From Metallibacterium scheffleri (GTDB lineage: Bacteria > Pseudomonadota > Gammaproteobacteria > Xanthomonadales > Rhodanobacteraceae), in NCBI RefSeq assembly GCF_002077135.1, contig NZ_LDOS01000002.1, positions 1,575,865-1,639,864 of the forward strand: a stretch of 64,000 bases of DNA. Reading direction: 5' to 3'. The first letter of the stretch is position 1; each line of letters begins with the position of its first letter. Below are positions 1-9,179 of the stretch, piece after piece. The notes under the pieces are model-generated. The model did not search any database, was not told the origin of the DNA, and saw only the letters and a list, made by a program, of their open reading frames with translations. The position numbers were made by a program, and so were the translations under genes.

Positions 1-1933
1 GGACCTTGGCCATGGTCATGCCCGACGGCCATTGGCTGCGCGGCTTGAAGGTGATCGTGGTCTCGAACATGTTGATCGGCGCGGGATCGGTCGCGGTGTG
101 GGCGCGGCCGGCCTTGCCGAACACGGTCGCCACTTCGGGCACGGTCTTGAGCAGACGATCAGTCTGCTGCAGCAGTTGCGCGGCCTTGCCGTAAGACAAG
201 CCCGGCAACGCGGTCGGCATGTACAGCAACGTGCCTTCGTTCAATGGCGGCATGAACTCGCTGCCGAGATGCAGCAGCGGCCATGTGCTGGCCGCCAGCA
301 CCAGCGCCACACCCAGCAGTACCGCCCAGGAGCGCCGCAAGGCACCATGCAGCAGCGGCCGATAGCCGCGGATCAGTGCGCGGTTGAGCGGATTCCTGTT
401 CTCGGGGCGGATACGGCCGCGAATCAGATAGCCCATCAGTACCGGGACCAGCGTCACCGCCAGCGCCGCCGCCGCGGCCATCGCGTAGGTCTTGGTGAAG
501 GCCAGCGGCGAGAACAGCCGGCCTTCCTGCCCCTGCAGCGCGAATACCGGCACGAAGGACAGTGCGATCACCAGCAGGCTGACGAACAGCGCCGGCCCCA
601 CCTCGGCGGCCGCTTCGGCGATGACCTCCCAGCGTTCGGCGCCATCGGGGTCGCGACCTTGCGCCTCACGCCAGTGCTCCAAATGTTTGTGCGCGTTCTC
701 GATCATCACCACCGCGGCATCGACCATCGCGCCGATGGCGATGGCGATGCCGCCCAGCGACATCAGGTTGGCGCTGACGCCCTGGTAGTACATGACCAGA
801 AAAGCCGCCAACACCCCCAGCGGCAGGGTGACCACCGCCACCAGCGAGGAGCGCAGGTGCCAGAGGAACAGTCCACACACCAACGCCACCACCAGGAATT
901 CCTCCAGCAGTTTCTCGCGCAGGTTGTGCGCGGCCTCCAGGATCAACTGCGAGCGATCGTAAGTGGGCACGATCGCGACGCCCTTGGGCAGGCTGCGCTG
1001 CAACTGTGCGATACGTGTCTTGACCGCCTCGATCGTTTTCAGCGCGTTGGCGCCCTCGCGCTCGATGACCACGCCGCCGACGACCTCGCCCTGACCATCG
1101 AGATCGGCAATGCCGTTGCGCAGCGTCGGCCCACGGCGCACCACGGCGACCTCACCGAGCCGCACCGGCACACCGCCCGGTCCGGTCGTCAGCGGAATCC
1201 GGTCGAAGTCTTCGCGGGTATGCAGATAACCGATGCTCTGCACCATCAGATCGGCTTCGCCCTGCGAAATCACGGAGCCACCGGTGGCCCCATTGGCTAC
1301 GCGCACGGCCTGTTCCACCTGTGCCAACGTCAAGCCGTAGGCGGCCAGCTTGACCGGATCGACCACGATCTGCCAGGCGCGCCGCATGCCGCCGATGCTG
1401 GCCACCTCGGCCACGCCCGGCACGGTTTTGAGTTGATAACGCAGATACCAGTCCTGCAGCGCGCGCAACTGGCCGAGATCCATCGTGCCATCGCGGTCGA
1501 CCAGTGCGTACTCGTAGACCCAGCCCAGGCCGGTGGCGTCAGGCCCGAGTTCCGGATCGACGCCCTGCGGCAGCCGTGCACGCGCCTGGCTCAGATATTC
1601 CAGCACCCGCGATCGCGCCCAATACAGATTGGTGCCGCTGTGAAAAATCACATACACCAGCGAATAGCCGAACGAGGAATACGCGCGTACGGCCTTGACA
1701 TCGGGCACGGAGAGCATCGTCGTCGCCAATGGATAGGTGAGCTGGTCCTCGACCACCTGTGGCGGCTGCCCGGTCCAACTCGTCTTCAGGATGACTTGCG
1801 TATCGGAGAGGTCGGGCAAGGCATCGAGCGGGATGTGCAGCGCAGCCCATACCCCCCAGCCGGCGAGCAGCAATGCGCCCATCAGTACCAGCAAGCGGTT
1901 GCGGATGGCGGCGCGGATGATGGCGACGATCAT
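1..1933 (-). CDS. cusA: CusA/CzcA-family heavy-metal RND efflux pump (3'-truncated by window edge)
   Basis: Inner-membrane RND pump of a tripartite metal exporter; the proton-driven protein moves Cu+/Ag+ (or related cations) from periplasm or cytoplasm to the outer channel. The 644 visible residues begin [17 protein letters not shown] (first membrane helix), followed by a large porter loop and a central helix with [19 protein letters not shown], which carries the Asp used in the proton relay of the family. The C-terminal part lies outside the window. Its ATG overlaps the stop of the membrane-fusion gene in an ATGA, so translation is probably coupled. The CusA reading, rather than CzcA, rests on the CusB partner with its metal-binding N-terminus and on the copper genes nearby. 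Family certain, metal specificity inferred. Confidence 0.93.
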   Translation of the reverse strand, partial: MIVAIIRAAIRNRLLVLMGALLLAGWGVWAALHIPLDALPDLSDTQVILKTSWTGQPPQVVEDQLTYPLATTMLSVPDVKAVRAYSSFGYSLVYVIFHSGTNLYWARSRVLEYLSQARARLPQGVDPELGPDATGLGWVYEYALVDRDGTMDLGQLRALQDWYLRYQLKTVPGVAEVASIGGMRRAWQIVVDPVKLAAYGLTLAQVEQAVRVANGATGGSVISQGEADLMVQSIGYLHTREDFDRIPLTTGPGGVPVRLGEVAVVRRGPTLRNGIADLDGQGEVVGGVVIEREGANALKTIEAVKTRIAQLQRSLPKGVAIVPTYDRSQLILEAAHNLREKLLEEFLVVALVCGLFLWHLRSSLVAVVTLPLGVLAAFLVMYYQGVSANLMSLGGIAIAIGAMVDAAVVMIENAHKHLEHWREAQGRDPDGAERWEVIAEAAAEVGPALFVSLLVIALSFVPVFALQGQEGRLFSPLAFTKTYAMAAAAALAVTLVPVLMGYLIRGRIRPENRNPLNRALIRGYRPLLHGALRRSWAVLLGVALVLAASTWPLLHLGSEFMPPLNEGTLLYMPTALPGLSYGKAAQLLQQTDRLLKTVPEVATVFGKAGRAHTATDPAPINMFETTITFKPRSQWPSGMTMAKV

Positions 1934-3309
1934 GGCGTGTGGCCTTTCGTGGACGCTGGCATGGCCATGCCGGGCATGGCGTCCTGTGCCGGTGGCTTCA
2001 CGCTCGGGCGTGCGGGCACCGTCGGCGCCGACGACGCAGGCATGACAGGCACGGCGGGCACATCAGGCGCGACCGACGAGCGCGGCGCGGGCGGCGTGGT
2101 CAACCGCTGCAGCGCGCCATTGAGATTGGCCTCGGAGTCGATCAGGAATTGGCCCGAGGTGACCACGCGCTCGCCACTCTTGAGGCCTGCCAGCACCTCG
2201 GTATAGCCATCCGCCGAGCGGCCGATGCGCACCGCGCGTGGCTGCATGCGGCCATCGCCAAGATCGAGGAGCACGCGGTTCTGCACGCCGGTGCTGATCA
2301 AGGCCTCATCGGGTACCAGCGGATGCGGCGTGGTGCCTGCGGTCGCCAGGCGCACCGTCGCGTACATGCCCGGCGCCAGCGTGCCGTGCGGATTGTCCAG
2401 CGCGATACGCGCGGTTTCGGTGCGCGTGCGCGCATCCACCTCGGGCAGCAAAGCCTCGACGTTACCGGCGAAGATGCGCCCGGGAAACGCGTCGACTTCG
2501 ATGGCGACCGGCGTGCCCGGGCCGATACCGGCGACCTCGGCTTGCGGGATCGCGGCATCCAGCCACAGCCGGGCGAGATCGTCGATGCGCAACAACGTCG
2601 TGCCGGCGGCCACCTGCTGGCCTTGGCGCACGTCCAGCGCGCTGACCACGCCGGAAGCAGGTGCGCGCAGCATGATGCCGCCGCCGGCACTGATATCCGC
2701 GGAGCGGATCTCTTGCGCGCTCATGCCCAGTACGTACAGACGCTGCAGCGCGGCGGAACGCAACGCGCGCGCATCAGCCGACTGCGCATGCTCGAGCGCG
2801 CGGTATTCGGCGACAGCCGACATCCAGGCTGGCGCCAGCAGCTCCGCCAGCGGTTGGCCGGCACGCACGTGATCGAACGGCGCGCGCACGAACAGCCGCG
2901 ACAGCACGCCATCGGTACGCGCGCTGACGACCACCGAGCGACGACGATCCCAGGCCAGAACGCCCGGCACACGCAACTCCCGGTGCAACACGCCGACACG
3001 GATGACGCTGGTGCGCATGCCGAGGTTCTGCTCGACAACCGGACTGATGCGCACCAAGCCCATACTCGTACCTGACCCGCCCGCATACTTCGGCACCAGT
3101 TGCATACCCGGCATCAGCGGCGATGGCCCGGGATGGTTGAAGTGTGTGCCGGGCTGCATCGGGTCATACCAGTACAGCACTTTGCGCGCTGGCTGGGCGC
3201 CAGACGTTGGCGCGGCACTGCCGTGATCGCGCGTTCCCAGGACATACCCGGCGGCCGCGGCAACGCCCATAACCGTAGCCAGAAGGACAAAAAGGGGCGT
3301 ACGGCTCAT
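1930..3309 (-). CDS. cusB: CusB-type periplasmic adaptor (membrane-fusion protein) of metal RND efflux
   Basis: Periplasmic adaptor linking the CusA pump to the outer-membrane channel. It has an N-terminal membrane anchor, then a heavy-metal-binding domain at about residues 44-76 ([18 protein letters not shown], then [13 protein letters not shown]) of the type that presents Cu/Ag to the pump. Barrel-sandwich and beta-barrel domains follow ([29 protein letters not shown]). The C-terminal 45 residues are Pro/Met-rich (MPGMAMP) and may add metal sites. Length 459 aa is somewhat longer than E. coli CusB. The start overlaps the stop of the upstream TolC-type gene (ATGA) and its own stop overlaps cusA, giving a tightly coupled C-B-A operon. 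Function by family is firm. Confidence 0.93.
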   Translation of the reverse strand: MSRTPLFVLLATVMGVAAAAGYVLGTRDHGSAAPTSGAQPARKVLYWYDPMQPGTHFNHPGPSPLMPGMQLVPKYAGGSGTSMGLVRISPVVEQNLGMRTSVIRVGVLHRELRVPGVLAWDRRRSVVVSARTDGVLSRLFVRAPFDHVRAGQPLAELLAPAWMSAVAEYRALEHAQSADARALRSAALQRLYVLGMSAQEIRSADISAGGGIMLRAPASGVVSALDVRQGQQVAAGTTLLRIDDLARLWLDAAIPQAEVAGIGPGTPVAIEVDAFPGRIFAGNVEALLPEVDARTRTETARIALDNPHGTLAPGMYATVRLATAGTTPHPLVPDEALISTGVQNRVLLDLGDGRMQPRAVRIGRSADGYTEVLAGLKSGERVVTSGQFLIDSEANLNGALQRLTTPPAPRSSVAPDVPAVPVMPASSAPTVPARPSVKPPAQDAMPGMAMPASTKGHTP

Positions 3310-4586
3310 TGCGCATACTCCGGTAGCAGGTAAGCGAGTTGGGCCCAGGTGTCACCCCAGGCCTTCAACGCATCGACATAGTCAAGACGGGTCGTGATCT
3401 CGTCTCGCCGCGCTTCCAACCAGGGTTGCAGCGAGGCGCCGCCGCGGTAGGCGGCCAGTGCCGCCGCACTGCGATCGGCCGCCAGGGACAGCAGCGTGTC
3501 GCGGTCGCGTCGCACCTGGCGGCCGTAGCCCTGCCATGTCGCCAGCAGGCGCTGCACCGCCTCGACCTGCGCGCGGCGCGCGTTCTCGCGCTCGGCGCGT
3601 ACCGCATCGAGGTCGGCGCGGCGGGCCAGGACGTCCTGGTCCTCGCGATGGGCGGGGAACAACGGCAGACGCACGCCCACCAGCAACGTAATCATATTCG
3701 GCAGGCCGGGTGCTCGCGCGCCATAGTCCAAGCCCACGCTCCAGCCTGGATGCTTGCTGGCGCGGGCGCTCTGCAGTGCGGCCTCCGCGCGGTCTTCGCG
3801 CGATTCCCAGTCGAGCAGCGGTGCCTGCTGGTCGGGAGTCTGCAGCAGGTGCGCGTCGGTGACCGGGAGCCGCGCAAAGTCGGGGGACGCGGCCAGATCC
3901 GCGCTTGCCGCTTCGCTTCCAATCCAGCGCGCCAGCGCGGCGCGCGCGGACGCGATATCGGCATTGGCGAGGTCCAGCCGATTGGCCAGTTCGGCCTGTG
4001 CCGCCCTGGTCGCCAGGGCCTCCGCCGCGGAGCCAGTGCCACCGGCCAGGCGCGCCTTCGCCGCGACGATGGCCAGGGCGTTCTGCCGCTCAAGTCCCTC
4101 GATCTGGTCGCGCGCCTGCTCGGCGGCCCACAGGGAAACCCAGGCCGCCGCCGCCGCTTGTCGGGCATTCAGGCGTGCCTGCTCGGTTTCCGCATTGGCC
4201 GCGGCCTCGCCCGCACGCGCACCGACACGTTCCGCGGCCAACTGGGTGTCGGAGGGGATCTCCTGACTGAGCCCCACCGTGCGCATGGTCATGGAATCGG
4301 CGGCGGTGCTGAAGGCGCCAGGCCCTTGCACCGTCAGGTTCTGCACCCCGAAGGTAAGGCGCGGATCGGGCCAGCGACCGGCGCGATTGCGGTCAGCGCG
4401 GGCGGCATCCTCGCGAGCACGGCCCGCCTGCACCAGCGGCGCGCGCTCGACAGCCAGTGTCACCGTCTGTTGCAGGGTCAGTGGCGATGTGGCTACTGCC
4501 GGAAATGCTGTCAGCGCCAGCAGCGCGGTCGCACATTGCAGGTGAAGCACGACGTCACGGCGGCGCCGGCGATCAAACACGAACAT
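3306..4586 (-). CDS. TolC/CusC-family outer-membrane channel protein
   Basis: Outer-membrane efflux channel completing the CusCBA-type exporter. The 426-residue protein has a signal peptide and two outer-membrane-efflux repeats rich in Ala-helical segments (for example LTLQQTVTLAVERAPLVQAG near the N-terminus). The start chosen is ATG at 4586, preceded by GGAG at a 7-nt spacing. An in-frame ATG nine codons upstream (4613) lacks a good ribosome site. No lipobox Cys is evident, unlike E. coli CusC. The stop overlaps cusB. Assignment to the TolC superfamily is secure; the CusC role follows from operon position. Confidence 0.88.
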   Translation of the reverse strand: MFVFDRRRRRDVVLHLQCATALLALTAFPAVATSPLTLQQTVTLAVERAPLVQAGRAREDAARADRNRAGRWPDPRLTFGVQNLTVQGPGAFSTAADSMTMRTVGLSQEIPSDTQLAAERVGARAGEAAANAETEQARLNARQAAAAAWVSLWAAEQARDQIEGLERQNALAIVAAKARLAGGTGSAAEALATRAAQAELANRLDLANADIASARAALARWIGSEAASADLAASPDFARLPVTDAHLLQTPDQQAPLLDWESREDRAEAALQSARASKHPGWSVGLDYGARAPGLPNMITLLVGVRLPLFPAHREDQDVLARRADLDAVRAERENARRAQVEAVQRLLATWQGYGRQVRRDRDTLLSLAADRSAAALAAYRGGASLQPWLEARRDEITTRLDYVDALKAWGDTWAQLAYLLPEYAQ

Positions 4587-4658
4587 GGCAAGTCTCCATC
4601 GGGCGGAACGCATCCGGCACGCGCTCGGCGCGGCCGGTCACGACACACGAGGGAGGGT

Positions 4659-5060
4659 CTAGATCAGCAGGACGCAGCAGCGCGGCGGTGGCGATGCGCC
4701 AAGATCAGCGGCCGCGCGCTCGTCGAGACGCGGCGACGGCGGGGCTGGAGTGATCGCCAGCACCGGCGGCTGCGGCGGCAACGCCAGCGCGGGCACCATG
4801 GGCGCGCGCGCGTCCTGCGGCGCCGGTGCCGGCTGCGCGCAATGCTGCACGCACAACGCGCGCGCATGCTGAATCATGCTCGTCATGCCATCGCAGCAAG
4901 GCATGCTCGCCATCGACTGCATCGCCGCCTGCGCGGGTACCGCGGCCTGCGGCAGCGAGCAGGCGTACGCCGTCAGCGCCAACTGCTGGAACAGCAGCGC
5001 GCACAGCGCCAGCAGCGCAATGCGCAGGCGCGTGCGGCGATTGATGTGCAGGCGACGCAT
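4659..5060 (-). CDS. Small secreted Cys-rich protein heading the cus operon
   Basis: A 133-residue protein of unknown function. It begins with a basic segment and a hydrophobic signal (LRIALLALCALLFQQLALTA). The mature part has clustered thiols: a Cys after the signal (YACSLP), SMPCCDGM, LCVQHC near the middle and a C-terminal RCCVLLI, with a Pro/Ala-rich stretch between. The ATG at 5060 is preceded directly by an in-frame GTG (5063), so either could start. It precedes the cus genes on the same strand with 72 bp between, so it is probably the first gene of that operon. The composition suggests periplasmic metal binding, or a CopL-like regulatory role, but this is inference; I recognise no family with certainty. 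Confidence 0.6.
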   Translation of the reverse strand: MRRLHINRRTRLRIALLALCALLFQQLALTAYACSLPQAAVPAQAAMQSMASMPCCDGMTSMIQHARALCVQHCAQPAPAPQDARAPMVPALALPPQPPVLAITPAPPSPRLDERAAADLGASPPPRCCVLLI

Positions 5061-5128
5061 CACTTCTGCAAAATAGCACAGGCTGTTGCAGCGATCGCGA
5101 CATGACGGTGGATTTCTGCAACAAGCAT

Positions 5129-5479
5129 TCAGAACACCAGCGTTTTGTCAGCCCACTGCGTCCACGCGGCGAGCTGCTCCATCGTGCTGCGCGGCGCGCC
5201 TTCGATCAGCTCCGTGGCGGCGATGCCGCGGGCGTCGATGCAGGTGCCGCAGACGCCGACTTCGCCGCCGTGGCGAACGATCATGCCCAGCATGTCGCCG
5301 ATGTTGTAGTAGCCCGGCGCCACTTTCTGCCCGGCCTTGGCACAGGCCACCGCATCGCCGATCAGGAACAGCTTCACCTCCTCGCCGCCGGTCTTGAGCA
5401 TCTGCCGGGCGAGCCGCAGGGCGTTGTAGCTACGCTCGCTGCCGTAGGGTGCATCGTTGAGCACGAATAGATGTTTCAT
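5129..5479 (-). CDS. DsrE/YchN-family sulfur-transfer-like protein
   Basis: A 116-residue cytosolic protein of the DsrE/DsrF-like fold (MKHLFVLNDAPYGSERSYNA at the N-terminus). The family includes persulfide carriers and small trimeric or hexameric sulfur-handling proteins. Two cysteines sit in the VGVCGTCIDARG loop at about residues 77-80, the position of the reactive Cys in several DsrE-type proteins. It lies 31 bp downstream of an ArsR-rhodanese regulator and a cysteine desulfurase on the same strand, forming a sulfur operon. A sulfurtransfer or sulfide-response role is therefore likely, but the substrate is unknown. Confidence 0.85.
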   Translation of the reverse strand: MKHLFVLNDAPYGSERSYNALRLARQMLKTGGEEVKLFLIGDAVACAKAGQKVAPGYYNIGDMLGMIVRHGGEVGVCGTCIDARGIAATELIEGAPRSTMEQLAAWTQWADKTLVF

Positions 5480-5510
5480 GGGAGTCTCCCTTGCGTTGAT
5501 GAAATGGAAT

Positions 5511-6176
5511 TCACGGTTGCGATTCCAGCGGCAGCCCCAGCGCCCGCCAGTCGGGCACGCCGATTTCGAGCCGCGCGGCCTTGCGGCCGTGGCGGCGCAG
5601 GATCTCCACCGCCTCGACCGACATCACGCAATATGGACCGCGGCAATAGGCCACCACCTGCCGGTCGCGCGGCAATTCGGCGAGCCGCTGCTCCAGCTCG
5701 GCCAGCGGCACCGACAGCGCGCCGGGGATGTGTCCGTTGCGGTACTCCTGCTCGGGACGCACGTCGAGAACCAGTGCCTCGCCACTGCGAACGCGCTTGA
5801 GCAGGGTGGCCTGATCCACCGCTTCCAGAACGTTCTTGCCGTCGAGGAAGAGCCGGGTGATGCGCTCGATTTCGGCCAGTCTCGACTCGGCCAGATGGCG
5901 GAAGGCCAGAAAGAAATCGCAGACCTCGGTTCCGGCCAGCCGGTAGGTGACGTACAAACCCTGTTTTTCCGCCTCCACCAAGCGACCCGTGCGCAGCACC
6001 TTGAGATGCTGCGAGGCGTTGGCGAGGGTCTGGCCGGTGGCCGCGGCAAGCGACTCCACCGTGCGTGGCCCCTGGCAGAGCACATCGAGCATTTCCAGTC
6101 GCTTGGGGCTTGCCAGGGACTTGCCCAAGCGCCCGAACTGTTCGTAGATCTGATCCTTGAATGCGCGGTTGTCCAT
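5511..6176 (-). CDS. ArsR-family regulator fused to a rhodanese domain
   Basis: A 221-residue fusion. Residues 1-90 form an ArsR winged helix (SPKRLEMLDVLCQGPRTVES, then ANASQHLKVLRTGRLVEAEK). Residues 120-215 are a rhodanese domain with active-site Cys178 in AYCRGPYCVMS. Such fusions are widespread in proteobacteria and are thought to sense reactive sulfur. The DNA-binding part has two Cys (C34 and C86) that could act as a redox or persulfide pair, but their spacing differs from SqrR/BigR, so this is only suggestive. The start at 6176 overlaps the stop of the upstream desulfurase (TGATG), implying coupling; a longer 232-residue start at 6209 is less likely. It probably controls its own operon. 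Confidence 0.88.
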   Translation of the reverse strand: MDNRAFKDQIYEQFGRLGKSLASPKRLEMLDVLCQGPRTVESLAAATGQTLANASQHLKVLRTGRLVEAEKQGLYVTYRLAGTEVCDFFLAFRHLAESRLAEIERITRLFLDGKNVLEAVDQATLLKRVRSGEALVLDVRPEQEYRNGHIPGALSVPLAELEQRLAELPRDRQVVAYCRGPYCVMSVEAVEILRRHGRKAARLEIGVPDWRALGLPLESQP

Positions 6177-7324
6177 CAGCCGTGCTCCGCGACCGTCAGT
6201 TCGCGCCATGCCGTGATCAACGCCGCGGCGGCCGCGTCGATTTCGTCCTCACGGGTATAACGCCCAACGGACAGGCGCACGGCGCCGGCGATCCGCGCGC
6301 CGGGAAGGCCCATCGCTCCCAGCACCCCGCTGGGCGCAGCGTCCCCGGCATGGCAGGCGGAACCGGTGGCGGCGGCGACTTGGTCCGCCACCCGCTGCAG
6401 CAGCATCACGCCGGATACGCCGGGAAAGGACACGTTGAGGGTGTTTGACAGGCGCTGCTCGGGGTGGCCGTTCAAGGCGAGCCCCGGAACCTCCTGCGAC
6501 AGGCGGGCATGCAGTCGGTCGCGCAGCGCGCGCAGGTGCGCGTGAGCTTCCGGCAGGCGTTCGCGCGCCAGGCGTGCCGCGGCACCCAGGGCGACGATCT
6601 GCGCGATGTTCTCGGTGCCCGGACGCAGGCCCTGCTCCTGGCCGGCTCCGGCGAGCACGGCAGTGATCGGTGTGCCGGTGCGCACGTACAACGCGCCGAC
6701 GCCCTTGGGCGCATGGAACTTGTGTCCGGCGAGGGTCAGCAGGTCGACGCCCAGCGCTTCGACATCGAGCGCGACCTTGCCGGCGGACTGCGCGGCATCG
6801 GTGTGCATCGGTACCCCATGGGCGCGAACGATCGCGGCGATCTCGGCGATGGGCTGGATCGTGCCGACCTCGTTGTTGGCGTGCATCACCGACACCAGCC
6901 CCGTATCGGATCGCAGCGCGGCGGCGACGTCGCCGGGAGCGACTCGGCCGTATTCATCCACCGGCACGACCGTCACCGACCAGCCCAGCTCCTGCAGTCG
7001 ACGCGCGGGCTCGCTCACCGCCGGGTGTTCGACGGCGGAGATCACGGCGTGGCGACGCGCAGGCCCCAACACCCGCGCCACGCCGAGGATGGCGAGGTTG
7101 TTCGCCTCGGTAGCGCTGCCGGTAAAGACGATTTCGGCCGCACGCGCACCGATCAGGCGGGCAGTGTCCTCGCGCGCCGCGGCCATGGCGCGGCGCGGCG
7201 CATCCGCGTAGGCGTGAGCGGACGACGGATTGCCGAAATGCTCGCGCAGGAACGGCAGCATGGCCGCCACCACTTCCGGCGCGATCGGGGTGGTGGCGTT
7301 GCAGTCGAGGTAGACCAAGGCCAT
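6176..7324 (-). CDS. Cysteine desulfurase (NifS/IscS-like, class V aminotransferase)
   Basis: PLP enzyme that takes sulfur from L-cysteine to form an enzyme persulfide, releasing alanine. The start MALVYLDCNATTP is typical of the family. The PLP-binding Lys202 lies in GHKFHAPKGVGALYV, His100 and Asp176 (HTDAAQS) contact the cofactor, and the catalytic Cys324 is in GSACHAGDAAPS. Length 382 aa is normal. It is the first gene of a three-gene sulfur operon and is not next to isc or suf genes. It may therefore supply persulfide for tRNA, stress or detoxification chemistry rather than general Fe-S assembly; that part is inference. Confidence 0.92.
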   Translation of the reverse strand: MALVYLDCNATTPIAPEVVAAMLPFLREHFGNPSSAHAYADAPRRAMAAAREDTARLIGARAAEIVFTGSATEANNLAILGVARVLGPARRHAVISAVEHPAVSEPARRLQELGWSVTVVPVDEYGRVAPGDVAAALRSDTGLVSVMHANNEVGTIQPIAEIAAIVRAHGVPMHTDAAQSAGKVALDVEALGVDLLTLAGHKFHAPKGVGALYVRTGTPITAVLAGAGQEQGLRPGTENIAQIVALGAAARLARERLPEAHAHLRALRDRLHARLSQEVPGLALNGHPEQRLSNTLNVSFPGVSGVMLLQRVADQVAAATGSACHAGDAAPSGVLGAMGLPGARIAGAVRLSVGRYTREDEIDAAAAALITAWRELTVAEHG

Positions 7325-7334
7325 GCCAACATCC

Positions 7335-7370
7335 GATCAAGTAATTAATTATTAGTATGAATACTTGATC
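7335..7370. promoter_or_regulatory. Inverted repeat (9-18-9), candidate operator of the sulfur operon
   Basis: Perfect 9-bp arms GATCAAGTA (7335-7343) and TACTTGATC (7362-7370) flank an AT-rich 18-bp centre in an otherwise GC-rich region. The repeat lies directly upstream of the cysteine desulfurase start (7324). Its position suits an operator/promoter bound by the ArsR-rhodanese regulator of the same operon. The symmetry is seen directly; the regulator assignment is inference. Confidence 0.55.
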
Positions 7371-7466
7371 ATAGAAGGTCAAGTTATGCACTACCGTTGA
7401 TACGCAGACGCGTGCGGCGAACGCAGTGCAAACTCGCCGGACAACGCCAAAGCAACATCATTGAAT

Positions 7467-8063
7467 TCAATGATCATGCGTGTGACTGCTTGCCCGGTCG
7501 GCGTGGGCGTGGCTCTGCATCATCGCGCCGGAATCCATCGGACCCATGTCCTCGTCGGGCGGCGCCTTGGCGACGATGGCCCGGTACTCGGCGGGCGTCA
7601 TGCCAGGCAGCCTCTGAAGGAAGGCGACCGTGCTCCAGATGGTGGCGTCGTCATGGCTGAAGCCCCACGCCGGCATCGCGCTCATCTTGATGCCGTGCTT
7701 GATCACCCAGAACGCCTGGCGCGGATCGACACGCACCTGACTGAGGTTGGGCGGCTGCGGATACAGGCCGGGGCGTATCTCGGAATCGGTGACGCCGGGC
7801 GCCAGATGGCAGCCAGCACACATTGCCGCGTACTGGCCGGCACCCTTGAGGATGATCGCAGGATCGTTGATGTCGTTTGGCACCTCGATGGGAGCCGCAT
7901 GCTTCTCGATCGAGCGTTCGCGCATCATCGTCAGCATCGCCACCGTCGCCTTCCAGTGCGGGCTGTCGGCGCCCATGTTGTACATGCCCAGCCACATGTA
8001 GCCAAAGATGCCGAGCGCCACCGCCAACGCGGCCGCGAGAAGAACAATCAGCGTGTTTTTCAT
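7467..8063 (-). CDS. Membrane-anchored c-type cytochrome of the copper operon
   Basis: A 198-residue mono-haem cytochrome. An N-terminal membrane helix (residues 4-26) anchors a periplasmic domain with one CAGCH haem-binding motif at 82-86 and a probable axial Met in KMSAMPAWG (127 or 130). The C-terminus is His-rich (SHAHADRASSHTHDH) and could bind metal. A strong ribosome site (GGAGGGG) precedes the ATG. It follows copB by only 9 bp, so it is co-transcribed with copA-copB. It may accept electrons from CopA-type copper oxidation or feed a terminal oxidase; the partner is not shown by the sequence. Confidence 0.88.
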   Translation of the reverse strand: MKNTLIVLLAAALAVALGIFGYMWLGMYNMGADSPHWKATVAMLTMMRERSIEKHAAPIEVPNDINDPAIILKGAGQYAAMCAGCHLAPGVTDSEIRPGLYPQPPNLSQVRVDPRQAFWVIKHGIKMSAMPAWGFSHDDATIWSTVAFLQRLPGMTPAEYRAIVAKAPPDEDMGPMDSGAMMQSHAHADRASSHTHDH

Positions 8064-8072
8064 ATCCCCTCC

Positions 8073-9179
8073 TCAGAACCAGATGCGCACGCCGGCCACG
8101 ATCTGCCGGTCGAACACGGATTTGCCCTCGGCGCGGCGCAAGTCCGCGGTGCCGCCGAACACGCGCTGCCAGACCAGGCCGATATACGGTGCGAACTCGC
8201 GGCGGATCTCGTAGCGCAGGCGCAGGCCCAGGCTGGCGTCTGACAGACCCGAGCCCAATCGCCAGACCGGATCGGGTTTGCCGTAGAGATTGGCCTCGAA
8301 CTCCGGTTGCAGGATCAGACGCTGGGTGATCAGCAACTCGTACTCGGCCTTGAAGCGCGCCGCCGTGCGCCCGCCCGAACCCGCATAGCCGGTGACCTCG
8401 ATGTCGAACCAGTAGGGCGCCAGACCTTGTACGCCGAAAGCCGCCCAGTTGCGGCCCGGCCCGTTGCCGAAGTCGTGGCGCACGCCCAGCGTGCTGTCCC
8501 AGAACGTGGCGATGGCATGGCTCCACAGCGCTTCGATGTCCCCCTCTTGCACATGCCCGGCACTGCGCGCGCCCTCGCTGCGCAGCAACAGACGGTTGCG
8601 GTCGCCGCCGTACCAGGCCTGTGCATCCCAGGCCTGGCCGGTGATGCCGTCGGCGCGGGTCGCCTCGAGCTGGTTGATCAGCACCTTGCCGAACCTCTGG
8701 TCATCGGCCATGTCCATGCCGGTCATCGGCATCGCTTCGAGCTTCGCCAGATAGGCCGCGGGATCGGCCGGACCGGGTGGCAGCGCGGGCGCCGCAGGCG
8801 TCGAGGTGGAGGATGCAGTTGGCGCGCCGCGCTGGCCGTGCGATGTTTTCATCCCTGGCATGCCTGACGTGCTGCCTGTGTCCATCCCGGACATCGCACC
8901 CATGTCCATGCCGGACATGCTGCCCATCGAGGACGAAGTGGCAGCCGGTTGCGCCGAGGTTGCACGCGCCGGAGCCGCCGGCTTTGCGGGTGGGGCGCCG
9001 TGCTTACCGTGCGAGATGTCCATGCCCGGCATCGAGCCCATGTCCATCTCCGGCATCGCCGTCGATGCCGACGATGCGGGCACCTGCTGCGCGAACGCCG
9101 GCGCCGTCAGCGCGGTTGCGCACAGCACCCACAGCGAGGTCAAGCGTGTGCGGCGGCGAATGATCGCATGCGTGCTCAT
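8073..9179 (-). CDS. copB: Copper resistance protein B (outer-membrane, PcoB/CopB family)
   Basis: Outer-membrane beta-barrel protein of the cop/pco system, 368 aa. After a signal peptide ending near PAFAQQ comes a Met/His-rich periplasmic segment with two related units (SMPGMDISHGKHGAPP and GMPGMKTSHGQRGAPT), typical copper-ligand composition. The barrel domain has the family landmarks MTGMDMADDQRFGKVLINQ and YGGDRNRLLLRSEG and ends in an aromatic residue (VRIWF). A much longer same-frame reading upstream is only the shadow of copA. The chosen ATG at 9179 overlaps the copA stop (ATGA). Family assignment is firm. Confidence 0.93.
   Translation of the reverse strand: MSTHAIIRRRTRLTSLWVLCATALTAPAFAQQVPASSASTAMPEMDMGSMPGMDISHGKHGAPPAKPAAPARATSAQPAATSSSMGSMSGMDMGAMSGMDTGSTSGMPGMKTSHGQRGAPTASSTSTPAAPALPPGPADPAAYLAKLEAMPMTGMDMADDQRFGKVLINQLEATRADGITGQAWDAQAWYGGDRNRLLLRSEGARSAGHVQEGDIEALWSHAIATFWDSTLGVRHDFGNGPGRNWAAFGVQGLAPYWFDIEVTGYAGSGGRTAARFKAEYELLITQRLILQPEFEANLYGKPDPVWRLGSGLSDASLGLRLRYEIRREFAPYIGLVWQRVFGGTADLRRAEGKSVFDRQIVAGVRIWF

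Noticed and set aside
32-2206. 724-residue plus-strand frame
   Set aside because: It is the antisense shadow of cusA and part of cusB; the composition is Arg/His/Gln-rich noise with no domain.
3339-5105. 588-residue plus-strand frame
   Set aside because: Antisense to the TolC gene and its small upstream gene; no motif, while the minus strand encodes a clear efflux protein.
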